From positions 3,631,289 through 3,695,288 of the forward strand of contig BCHX01000003.1 in the NCBI GenBank assembly GCA_001599755.1: DNA of 64,000 bases, read 5' to 3'. Source of the stretch: Gliomastix tumulicola. Its lineage: Eukaryota; Ascomycota; Sordariomycetes; Hypocreales; Bionectriaceae. This document shows, in pieces, positions 45,779-54,375 of this stretch. The notes beneath the pieces are model-generated. The model searched no databases and was not told where the DNA came from. It saw only the letters and a list, made by a program, of their open reading frames with translations. Within the stretch, counting starts at the first letter, position 1; each line of letters begins with the position of its first letter. The position numbers and the translations under genes were made by a program.

Positions 45779-48020
45779 CTAGTCGAAGTGTATCCTCCAC
45801 AGCTCTCTGTCGCACCCGGCCCTGAAGTCGCTCCGCGTGTGCATTGCCAGGATGTTGTCGCTGACCAGCAAGTCCCCCTTCTCCCAAGCGTGGTAGTATG
45901 CCACTCGTCGGTCGTGCAGGAGCTCCGTGATGGCGCCACAGACGCGCTCGCTCACAGCTGCCTCCTGCCCGTCAATGGTTACGCTCGTGGCATCGAACGC
46001 CGTCTTGCTCTGCGGCCACGGCTCGTGAAAGCGCAGGCATGCTTGGCCCGTCGCTGGATGCGGCACCACAAGCGGTAGATCTGTCATGCGCGTCGAGTCG
46101 AAGGACGAGGTCGACACGCTCCAGGTCAAGGGACGGAGATGTTCAAGTGTAAGCCAAGGCGGCAAGTACTTGGCGAACATGGTTGAGGAGGAGAATATCG
46201 TGAATCCTGTGTCCTTCGGCGACGTGGTCACCCCGGCAAAGAACTGAAACCTGCGAAACCTGCGTTAGAATCGGTTCCTGTTTGGCAAGACACTCCATAA
46301 CGCGTTGGATACGAAGACAAGGAGCGCGAATGGCTTTACTCACTTGGGCGGGTCGGGAAGCAGGTACTCCTCTCCCTGGCCGTTGGTGTGCTTCTTAGTC
46401 TTGAACAGGCCGTCAAAGTGGAATGGCATCCACTCGGCCGACAGGACATTGTTCAAGCCCCTGGCGTCAGATCCTCGATCCTTGACCTCGAGAACAAGTC
46501 CGAACTTCCATGGCGTGGGCACGCCAAATCTATGCGACGTCTGAACGAACAGCTCGCGATCTGGGCTCTCCGCAAACCCTCTCAGCACGATGGGGGAATT
46601 GATCTGCGCAAGGCTGCGCACCTTTGGCGCGTCAATGTCCTCCATCGTCATTGCCCCCGGAGAAGAGACCGCCGGTCGCAGTATTAGCCCGCAAGGGTAG
46701 ACCGGTTCGGCGACGATGCCTCCTTTCTCTTGACCCCAATTCAGGAGATCCGACTTCTCGCGGAAGTAGCTCGGCTGCCCATTTTCGGAAACCAGCTCGA
46801 ACTTGTCGTCGTTTGCAAAGTCGGCCCGCATCCCCGACAGAAGGGTGCCATCGAGCTTGAAAGCGACGGTGCAGTGCCACGGCGTGGTGAAGAAGGACTC
46901 CGTGGGCAGCAAGCTGATTGACAGCTTCGAGGCGCCGGTCGAGGCGTGAATCGACAAGCGAACGTGGTCTGTGTATTTTTGCTGCACTGCTGTGGCGAAT
47001 GCCTGTGAACGACCGACCTTGTCAGAGAGTGAACCAAATGGGGGAAGAAAGAGACGTTGGGAGAGTCAGGGACTTACATGACCCCGTGCAAGCATCTGTT
47101 TGGCGATATACTCAACGCCCTTCTTGTACTTGCTTTTGCTGCGTTGAGGGCCTTGAGGGTAGACGTTTTCCAGGTCCGTCTCCAGGAATTTGATGTACCC
47201 TCGGTATGTTAGGCAGACATCCTCGTTCTGTTTGACCTCCTGCCACTGCCAGTTGGGGTCGCTGAACTCGTTGAGGAGTGCGCGACGGAAGTTGGACGCA
47301 TTGGCCACATAGGTCATCTCGTCGAGCTCGTCTGGCAGCGTGAGCGTGACCAAGTCACGAAGCCGCGAGAAGGCGATGTGCTTGAAGCCCTTGGTCCGGG
47401 CGACCTGTCGGAGGGTCTCTCCGTAGGCCCAAACATTGCTGTCAGGGACTCCGAGGAGGTCTATACGCATGACTTCATGAGTACCACCGTGATACACGTG
47501 GTAGGTGAAAGGTGATTCACATACCGTTATAGACGAGGCCGTCGGAAATGATCGTCAACTTTGCTCCTGGAGAGTACACATCCTCAATCGCTTGACATAG
47601 CCCGTTGAGGTGCGCGAGGGCAAACTCCTCGGCCTTGTCCGGCAGTGTCCCGAGCACCTTGCGCGACGAGTTTGGCGACTTGAACGGGAAGGCTGGGAGA
47701 CACATCGGCACGGGCTTTCTCGCCTTGACATGGCCGTAGATAACGGTGAGAAACTTGAAGCGGCCCTCGTCGTCGTTGGAACCGGTGCCATCGCACTTTT
47801 TCAGGCGATACTTGTCGATGATGTACAATATAGCCGCCGACGTTTCCAAGGCAAGAGGGTCTAAGCTCTTGCTGAGAAGATTTGACGAGGGCGGTTCTAG
47901 TGTCAGCGTCGATGCGGTACCAGACGATACGATGGTATCTGTGAGGAGCGTAGGCGCAGGCTGCTCTACTACTGTGAGCGCCAGAGGAGTAACATCTGTA
48001 ATGGATACGGTGGTGGACAT
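45779..48020 (-). CDS. Isocyanide synthase - TauD-type dioxygenase fusion
   Basis: Bifunctional natural-product enzyme. Exons 48020-47525, 47460-47078, 47002-46344, 46250-45779 give 669 residues. Residues about 50-310 are a DIT1/PvcA (IsnA) isonitrile-synthase domain: TSAAILYIIDKYRLKKC, VPMCLPAFPFKSPN, LTIISDGLVYN-DLLGVPD across intron 1, VWAYGETLRQVA. PvcA-type enzymes convert an amino-acid amine to an isonitrile using ribulose 5-phosphate. Residues about 395-669 are a PvcB/TauD Fe(II)/2-oxoglutarate dioxygenase with an intact facial triad: WMPFHFDG (His near 488, Asp near 490), the distal His near 650 (DNILAMHTRSDF) and the 2-oxoglutarate Arg (RELWRIHFD). That domain typically desaturates and decarboxylates the isonitrile acid. 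A Ser/Thr-rich 50-residue tail leads the protein. Substrate amino acid unknown. Confidence 0.9.
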
Positions 48021-48941
48021 GTTTGAGGGTTGATGTGTGTCTTGATAGATCGAGGCGGTTCTTCTTTTNTCCTTTTTTCCCCTTGTCGTCTTCAAACGAA
48101 AGAAAGATTCTAGAAAACCGGTGAAGTTTCCGGTCAAGAAGAAGAAGAAGCGGCTGAGCCTGCAGGGCGGGTTTATACTCACGATGGGGTCATCTGAGAT
48201 GGAAAGGAACGGACCTCGGTGGTGAATCACGCACGCACCGTTACGTACTTAGCCAGCCACACACACCCACGAACCCGACGAAATTACGACGTTGTGCCTG
48301 CCCTGTTTCAGCAACGACAAATCAAGGATCCGACAAAGCCTTTTACGCGCCAGTCTGTCACTCTGCCACCCCTGCAGCCTCGCAAAGGACCGTTGCATCG
48401 GCCCCGTCCAGACCTGCCGTTATGGCAACTGGGGCAGGATTCAACCGGCGCTGCCCCCTCGTGCATCACTAGAACGCAGCCTCTTGCTCGTAACGGCGTC
48501 GTACACCAACAAAAGTGGCAAGGCAGGACCATCAGATAAGTAGAAAGGCGGGCGATCCCGATGGTAGCCTTTGCCATCGGCCTTGCCGCTGGTGGCGGCC
48601 GCCTTCCACATTCAGGCACTCGGCCTCGTGTCTTGGGGTTCCGCAACGGACTGTGTGTTAGTATTGGGAATAGTGCCATATTATGCCACCTTCATCCTGA
48701 GACTGAGTCTAGACGTTGACTTGTCTGTGACTTCGTTCCTGTTTCGGGATGGAAGTGGGATGTGGTTCACTGTCAGTGAACGAGTGTTGCCGTCACGAGG
48801 GCGCACGACTCTCGACTTTGCACCACTCAAGTTTTTTCCGCCGGTTGATGCAGGGTGTGACCTCCTCTGATTTTAGCCTTGATATCCTCATACACTCCCA
48901 ACACATCGTTCCCATATTGCAAATCATCTGCTACCTATACG
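48021..48941. promoter_or_regulatory. Divergent promoter of the isocyanide synthase and FAD monooxygenase genes
   Basis: 921 bp shared upstream region. A TATAAA for the synthase is on the minus strand at 48177-48172, about 155 bp before its start. An AGATAA GATA-factor site is at 48534-48539. A pyrimidine-rich stretch with the only ambiguous base of the window (N at 48069) lies in the synthase leader. I found no copper-response TTTGCTCA-type box. No gene seen. Confidence 0.5.
48069..48069. other. Ambiguous base N
   Basis: Single N inside a T/C-rich tract in the leader of the isocyanide synthase gene; an assembly or base-call uncertainty that affects no codon. Confidence 0.95.
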
Positions 48942-50725
48942 ATGGGCATTCTACCTTCTTTCATACGGGGGCCGGAGAAAGTCTCGGAAGAGGTCGACGT
49001 CGTCATTGTTGGAGGTGAGTGTCCTATGGATGTATTGTTTTCTGATGGAACTATGAAGCTGATACTATGCCAGGCGGCCCGACTGGTCTGTTTGCCGGCC
49101 TCCTCCTTGACCGACTCGGTGTCTCAGTCTGCATCATTGGTCCGTATACACATACACTCCAAGATCACGTACCTGGTCAGACAGGGCTGACTCCCATAGA
49201 TGCGAAGCCGGCTAGCTTGGATCTTGGGCGGGCGGATGCCCTCAACGCCCGCACCCAGCAATACTTCGAAGTCGCGAACCTGCTAGACGACCTGCTCCTC
49301 CAAGGTCTCAAGTGCAACAGTGTGTACAGGCTGTCCTTATTTACAATCTAGTATACTGACGGGGGGCTCTCAGCCAGCTCGACATTCAGCAATGGAGAGT
49401 TTCTGTCTCGGCAGAGCCACTGGTGGACGAGTCTCGAGCACACCCTCCACAAGAACTTCCTCATGATCGGCCAGCCGGCGATCGAGGCCCTGCTCAGCAG
49501 CCACCTCACGGGCAAGATCCGTTACGGCGAGCGCGTAGTCTCCGTCTCCGAGATTGACGGCGCCGCCGGCGTCACCACGGATAAAGGCCGCGTCGTGACA
49601 GCAAAGTACGCCATTGGCGCAGACGGGGCGCGTTCCACGATCCGCCAGGCGCTGAGCATACCCTTCACGGGAACGAAGCCCAACATGGTGTGGGCCGTCA
49701 TGGACGTCTTCATCGAGACGGACTTCCCGCAGTGTCCCGAGATCATCACGTTCGAGCTCGACGGCAAGTCCCGCGTGTCCTGGATCCCGCGCGAGAGGGG
49801 CCTGGCGCGGTTCTACGTCATGCTCGATGACGGCGGTGAGGTGACGCTGGAGAGGGCGCTGGCATCACTCAAGGAGCATCTGGCGCCACATACGATTGAC
49901 TTTAGGGAGGTCGAGTGGTACAGCACGTTCGACGTGAAAGAGAGGATCGCGGCCTCGTTCTTCTCGAGCGGCGGGCGGGTGGTGCTGGCTGGTGACGCTG
50001 CGCATGTGCATTCTGTTAACGGCGGCCAGGGGCTGAACACTGGGATCGCGGATGCGTTTGCCCTGGCCTGGCGGATGGCTTTGGTCCTGAGGAATAAGCA
50101 GCAGCTGGATGCGGGTAAGGCGCGTGACGTACTGGGGAGTTATGACTTGGAGCGCAGGACGATTGCTGAGGATGTCATTGACGTCGCTGCGAAGCTCGTG
50201 AGAGCTACGGCGCAGGATGCGAAGGGCTACGTGTCGACGATTGAGAAGAAGGCTGGGTACATCACCGGTGAGTCAGGATTATATCAACCCCCAACTTATG
50301 CGTCAAGCACTAATAACATTGCAGGCATGGGTGTTTCGTATCGTGACATGGCGTCACCTCTCGTCCACCCTTCGCAGCATGGGATCTGGAGGGCTGGTGA
50401 TCGTTGTCCTGATGTTCTGCTGAGCCTCCCGAGCGGCGAGGAGAAGTGGCTCTACTCCGTGGCTACTTATGGCAAGCATCTGATACTCAGCATCGGTGGA
50501 GGCGTGAGAGCAGGGCCGAGATACGAGCACGTTGCCACGGTGTACAATATTGTGGCGAGTGAGTCTAGTGTGGACGGTGAAGGTGCCGGGTCGACCTCAG
50601 TCTTCAAGGCCAAGTGGCTAGCAGGGGATGAGCACACTGTCGTCGTTGTTCGACCAGACATGTACATCGGCTACGTTGGCACCAATCCGGACAGCTGGGA
50701 AGGCTACTTCGAGGGCATGGTCTAA
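48942..50725 (+). CDS. FAD-dependent aromatic monooxygenase (PF01494 type)
   Basis: Flavin monooxygenase of the phenol-hydroxylase/PHBH class. Exons 48942-49014, 49074-49139, 49200-49319, 49374-50267, 50325-50725 give 517 residues. The ADP-binding fold is EVDVVIVGGGPTGLFAGLLL with GxGxxG. A LGRADALNARTQQYFE segment is typical of the phenol 2-monooxygenase branch. The DG motif is AIGADGARSTIRQAL and the ribose-binding GD motif is VVLAGDAAHVHSVNGGQGLN. The C-terminal 150 residues look like the thioredoxin-like dimerisation domain of this branch. Introns 2 and 3 use weak donors (GTCCGT, GTGTGT) but keep phase. Expected reaction: NAD(P)H-dependent hydroxylation of an aromatic ring. Divergent from the isocyanide synthase, so a tailoring step on an aromatic isonitrile is plausible. 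Confidence 0.9.
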
Positions 50726-50804
50726 GATAGGCAGCTTGACAGAAGACAGAACCGAGCCCAGTGTACAATAGACAAGAGCTGCGTTGACGACAGGATAAAA
50801 ACCC

Positions 50805-51440
50805 CTAGTAAATGCCCCCCGGATGTGGCCGTTCATAACGCGGCATCCCCTGATCCTCCTTGCCAGACCTCTTCACATCCAGATACAAAATCCACTCCTT
50901 CTCCCTCCACTCCCTCAGATCAAAGCCCTCCTGCCCCTGATCGATCGTCTCCGCGTTGACGCTCAGATAACACCCGAACGCCTTCCCCTCCTGCCACCCG
51001 TCCTTCTTCGGCCGCCAGGCCTTCACCTCCTGACCATCGGCCTTCCTCACACCCTCCATCGCGAGGACGGCCTCATCCTCGACAGTCACCGTCTCCCCCT
51101 CCCCCATGAACACGAAACACCGCACCGCGCACGTCCGGCAGAAGAAGAAGTGCAGATCCTTCCTGTCGCACTGGTAGTCACCCAACTCGACGAACGGGTC
51201 CCCGTTGGGCGACAGCAGCAGGAAGTCGTCGGGCGAGGAGTGCACGCGCGTGTGCAGGATGCCCGCCTTGTGGCAGGCGGTGCAGTTGCAGCGGTAGATG
51301 GCCTGCTGGCCGTGGCGCCTGTCGCGCGGCGGCGTGTGCGGGAGGGTGAGGTAGATGATGTAGCGGAGGGCGCCGCAGTGGCAGGAGCCCGTGTAGGGGC
51401 GGCGAGTTGGTGTTGTCGTTGTTGTTGATGTTTCTGTCAT
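50805..51440 (-). CDS. GFA/CENP-V-fold zinc protein (DUF636)
   Basis: Single-exon protein of 211 residues with the zinc-binding fold of glutathione-dependent formaldehyde-activating enzyme. Ligand groups are visible in order: GSCHCGALRY near 18-27, CNCTACHKAG near 51-60 and FFCRTCAVRCFVF near 99-111. The rest (DGWQEGKAFGCYLSVNAETI) matches fungal GFA proteins, most of which have no proven activity. The gene ends 79 bp from the monooxygenase stop, convergent. It could be a detoxification or carrier protein in the isocyanide cluster or a bystander. Confidence 0.88.
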   Translation of the reverse strand: MTETSTTTTTPTRRPYTGSCHCGALRYIIYLTLPHTPPRDRRHGQQAIYRCNCTACHKAGILHTRVHSSPDDFLLLSPNGDPFVELGDYQCDRKDLHFFFCRTCAVRCFVFMGEGETVTVEDEAVLAMEGVRKADGQEVKAWRPKKDGWQEGKAFGCYLSVNAETIDQGQEGFDLREWREKEWILYLDVKRSGKEDQGMPRYERPHPGGIY

Positions 51441-51972
51441 GATGGTATTCTTGACTTTGGTGGACTCTACTGAGATACTTGAAACGAGGGTTGGAGGATG
51501 GGCGTGTGTTATATAGAGAAGAGGAGGAGGAGGAGGAGGAGGATGACAAGAACGTAAAGTGTTGAGCTTGGGTAGCAGTGCCGATGGTCCGATGACATAC
51601 GAGTCTCAGCTCCACCGCATCGTCGAACCCTGTCGCGTCCAATCATGCAACGCGTATGACGTTGTGAGGCGAAGGAATTGTTGGGGGAGAAAGGCTTGTG
51701 GCCCTCGTCAAGTGCGCCCTTATCATGCAATGAACGGTGTTGCTAGGACTAGCGCATATCAAGTTGTGAATTCAGGGAACAAAAGACCTGGATCCGCCGC
51801 ATTGCGTGTGTGTATCATAAGTAATAAAATAGCTGGCTAAATAGGTAACGAGAGAAGATACGCGCTCCGCTGCAAGATGGGGGAAACCCGGAATATCATC
51901 GCCCAAATAATAGTTTCCATGAGTCCCCCGTCTCATTCCTGTGATGGGACAAGACACATGCACACCACTACC
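51441..51972. other. Intergenic: GFA promoter
   Basis: 532 bp. On the minus strand a CTATATAA TATA-like box (51516-51509) lies about 70 bp before the GFA start, preceded by a (TCC)n pyrimidine tract opposite the GAG repeats at 51519-51543. The remainder is AT-leaning near 51815-51850 and holds the 3' end region of the GH5 gene. No gene seen. Confidence 0.5.
51519..51543. repeat. (GAG)n trinucleotide tract
   Basis: About eight consecutive GAG/AGG units upstream of the GFA gene. Confidence 0.85.
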
Positions 51973-54375
51973 TCACATGAGCGTGCAGTTCCCAAAGTTG
52001 AAGCCGTACCCGGCCTCACACTGCTCTACGTATCCCTCCTCGTCGGTCGAGCCGAGCGGCGTGTTGTGCTTGCGCGCCAGGCCGACAATCTGCATGTCGT
52101 GCGCGCCCTCCGGGTGCCACCAGCGGACCCTCTGCAAGGGCGTGCCCTCGTCCTCGTCGTGGCTCATCTCCCAGCGGCCGGCCGAGACCTGGACGTCGCT
52201 GAGGTCCTTGGGGAAGTGGAACTCGGGGAGGAAGACGACGGTAGGCGCGTCGTCCGAGGCCGGCTTGGCGGCCTTGAGCTTGAGGTTGAATGTGCACGTG
52301 CGGAGGTCGAAGCCGTAGTCCACCAGGTCGCCGGCGATGACGGTCGGCGTCGGACGGATAAAGGCCTCGGCGGCGCGGAAGCCCGAGACGGCGGTGATCT
52401 CGGGGGTCTTGGTCGAGGGCGCCGAGGAGATGGAGGGGTTCGTGAGGGTGCGCTGGAGGTTGGCCGGAGTGACGCTCTCATCGTCCGGCACGTCGAGAGT
52501 GTTGTTCGTAGGCGGCGGCGGCGGTGGCGGTGGCGGTGGCTGGATCGACTGGGGAGTCAGGCTGACTGCCGGAGTCTCAGTTGTCGTCGCCGTGACGTTC
52601 TTGGGCACGGCTGAGGTGCTCGGCACTCTGTCATCGACGGAGAAGATGGACAGGTCCTCGCCGTTCCACTGGTCCCCCCACTCGTGGTCGTTCGTAGCCG
52701 CGTAGACCCAGAGACAGTGACCCTCGAGCTTCGCCCCCTCGACGGCGTAGTAGTTGGCGTCCAGCGCCGACGACTGGCTCGAGAAGTCTCCGGTCCTGTA
52801 GGCCTTCTTATCGTCCATGTCGTAGGGGATGCCAAACTCCGACAGGATACACGGGTGGTTGCCCGTCTGGTCTCTGCCCTCCTGTCGGAGGAACTTGAGC
52901 TGATCCCGCAGCGAGTTCCGGATCGCCGTCTCTCCTATTCTGATGGCGAACGCTGGGTGAAGGTACTTGCCGCGAAGCACACCCACAACGTCGACGTTCC
53001 ACGTGCTGTTCCAGTGCTTCGTCATGAGGGTGATGCCGTCGTAGTAGTGCGGCGTGAAGGCCATATTCGGGTCGTCGTCGGATGTGCCCTTGATCTTGGG
53101 CGGGACCTCGAGGGTCGGGTACTGCATGAGCATGATGCAGTCCTTGTGGTGGCCCCGGCAGGTGTCCCTGAACTTTCGGTAAAAGTCCATGAAGTAGGTG
53201 TTGGTGAACTCGAGATAGTCGATCTGCTTGCCGGTCCGGGGATTCTTGGCAAAGTAGTCCTTCCTCAGGAGTGTGTCCGTCTCCGGATCCCAGATACCGT
53301 GCTGAGCCCAGACACACTCGCCCAGCTTCCACTCGGGGTCTCGGGTCCAGCCATATTTGCTATCGTCGTAGTCCACTGGAAGCCAGGCACTCTCGCCGTG
53401 GGGATCGACCAGCTTTGTCCCCGTCTTGTAAGGCCCGAGGCCGCCCATGTCCCAGGTATCGACCTCGCATGCCCGCCCGCTGCCCGTCTGAATCGTCTGC
53501 CAGATGGTCGGGCACGTACCCTTCTTCAGGGGGTGCTCCTTGGGGATCTGGCTCAGGTCGTGATAGCCCGTCAGGCCCCTGTTCGGCTCGTTCATACTCT
53601 CCCACCCCATGACAACCTCGTTCTCCAGATCGCCAGCCTCGTGTATCCGACGGGCCAGGTGGCCGCACGCGTTCATGAAGTGGTCCTGCAGGTAGTCCTG
53701 GATATTCACGCCGTCGATGACGCACTTGGGGGCGAAGTCCTTGCCGGCGAAGAAGAAGGTGAAGATGGTGGCAGCAGCGAGGCGCCAGTAGTTCGTCGAC
53801 CAGATCATCTTGGGGAACGTCGCCGGCTCCGGGTACGTGTTGTGCACAATCGCCGCCTCGGTGGCCGCGAAGCTCTGCGGATTCAGGCCACAGGCGTAGA
53901 TCGTCCACATGGGCGCCCCCGAGCCGCCCGTGAAGCGCGACCAGACGTCCTGGTGGGGGTCCATGAAGACGAAGAAGCCGTACCGCTTTGCTATCCGCAG
54001 CACGTCGATGGTGTGCTGTATGAAGTCCTCGTCGTACTTGCCCGGCCCCGCGGCCTCGATGGCCTCCCACGTGAAGATGTAGCGGATCGTGTTGAAGCCG
54101 TAGCGCTTCAGGCGGGCGAAGTGGACGTGGGCGTCGTCCTTGGCGAAGGGCCGGTTGTGGAAGGTTACGCTGTCGCCGTCGAAGAAATCGTCGGGGCTCT
54201 GGGAGGGCTGCTGCGGCTCCGAGGGGAGCTTCGCGTCGCCGGCGAGGTTGATGCCGCGCAGGACGACCTGCCGGCCGTTGCTGTCGCGGAACTCTCCATC
54301 CTCGATGGTCAGGCGGAACGAGGGCATCGCGGGCGCGGTCGCTGGTGGCAGCTTCGATCGGAGGGCGCGGGTCAT
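51973..54375 (-). CDS. EGH1: GH5_12 glycosidase, ergosteryl-beta-glucosidase/glucocerebrosidase type
   Basis: Intracellular retaining beta-glucosidase acting on sterylglucosides or glucosylceramide, as S. cerevisiae Egh1 and Cryptococcus EGCrP2/Sgl1. Single exon, 800 residues. The TIM barrel spans about 25-590: VVLRGINLAGDAKLP, FNTIRYIFTWEAIEAAGPG, YGFFVFMDPHQDVWSRF. The acid/base Glu is in MGWESMNEPNRGL (near 260) and the nucleophile Glu in HPCILSEFGIPYD (near 513). After the barrel comes a Ser/Thr linker with a run of ten prolines (about 630-640), then a beta-sandwich domain with VIAGDLVDYGFDLRTCTF and FLPEFHFPKDL. No signal peptide is seen. An internal Met at MPSFRLT (16 residues in) is an alternative start. 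Confidence 0.88.
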   Translation of the reverse strand: MTRALRSKLPPATAPAMPSFRLTIEDGEFRDSNGRQVVLRGINLAGDAKLPSEPQQPSQSPDDFFDGDSVTFHNRPFAKDDAHVHFARLKRYGFNTIRYIFTWEAIEAAGPGKYDEDFIQHTIDVLRIAKRYGFFVFMDPHQDVWSRFTGGSGAPMWTIYACGLNPQSFAATEAAIVHNTYPEPATFPKMIWSTNYWRLAAATIFTFFFAGKDFAPKCVIDGVNIQDYLQDHFMNACGHLARRIHEAGDLENEVVMGWESMNEPNRGLTGYHDLSQIPKEHPLKKGTCPTIWQTIQTGSGRACEVDTWDMGGLGPYKTGTKLVDPHGESAWLPVDYDDSKYGWTRDPEWKLGECVWAQHGIWDPETDTLLRKDYFAKNPRTGKQIDYLEFTNTYFMDFYRKFRDTCRGHHKDCIMLMQYPTLEVPPKIKGTSDDDPNMAFTPHYYDGITLMTKHWNSTWNVDVVGVLRGKYLHPAFAIRIGETAIRNSLRDQLKFLRQEGRDQTGNHPCILSEFGIPYDMDDKKAYRTGDFSSQSSALDANYYAVEGAKLEGHCLWVYAATNDHEWGDQWNGEDLSIFSVDDRVPSTSAVPKNVTATTTETPAVSLTPQSIQPPPPPPPPPPTNNTLDVPDDESVTPANLQRTLTNPSISSAPSTKTPEITAVSGFRAAEAFIRPTPTVIAGDLVDYGFDLRTCTFNLKLKAAKPASDDAPTVVFLPEFHFPKDLSDVQVSAGRWEMSHDEDEGTPLQRVRWWHPEGAHDMQIVGLARKHNTPLGSTDEEGYVEQCEAGYGFNFGNCTLM

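Noticed and set aside
48021..48941. Copper-response element expected for fungal isocyanide genes
   Set aside because: I looked for TTTGCTCA-type boxes on both strands by eye and found none.
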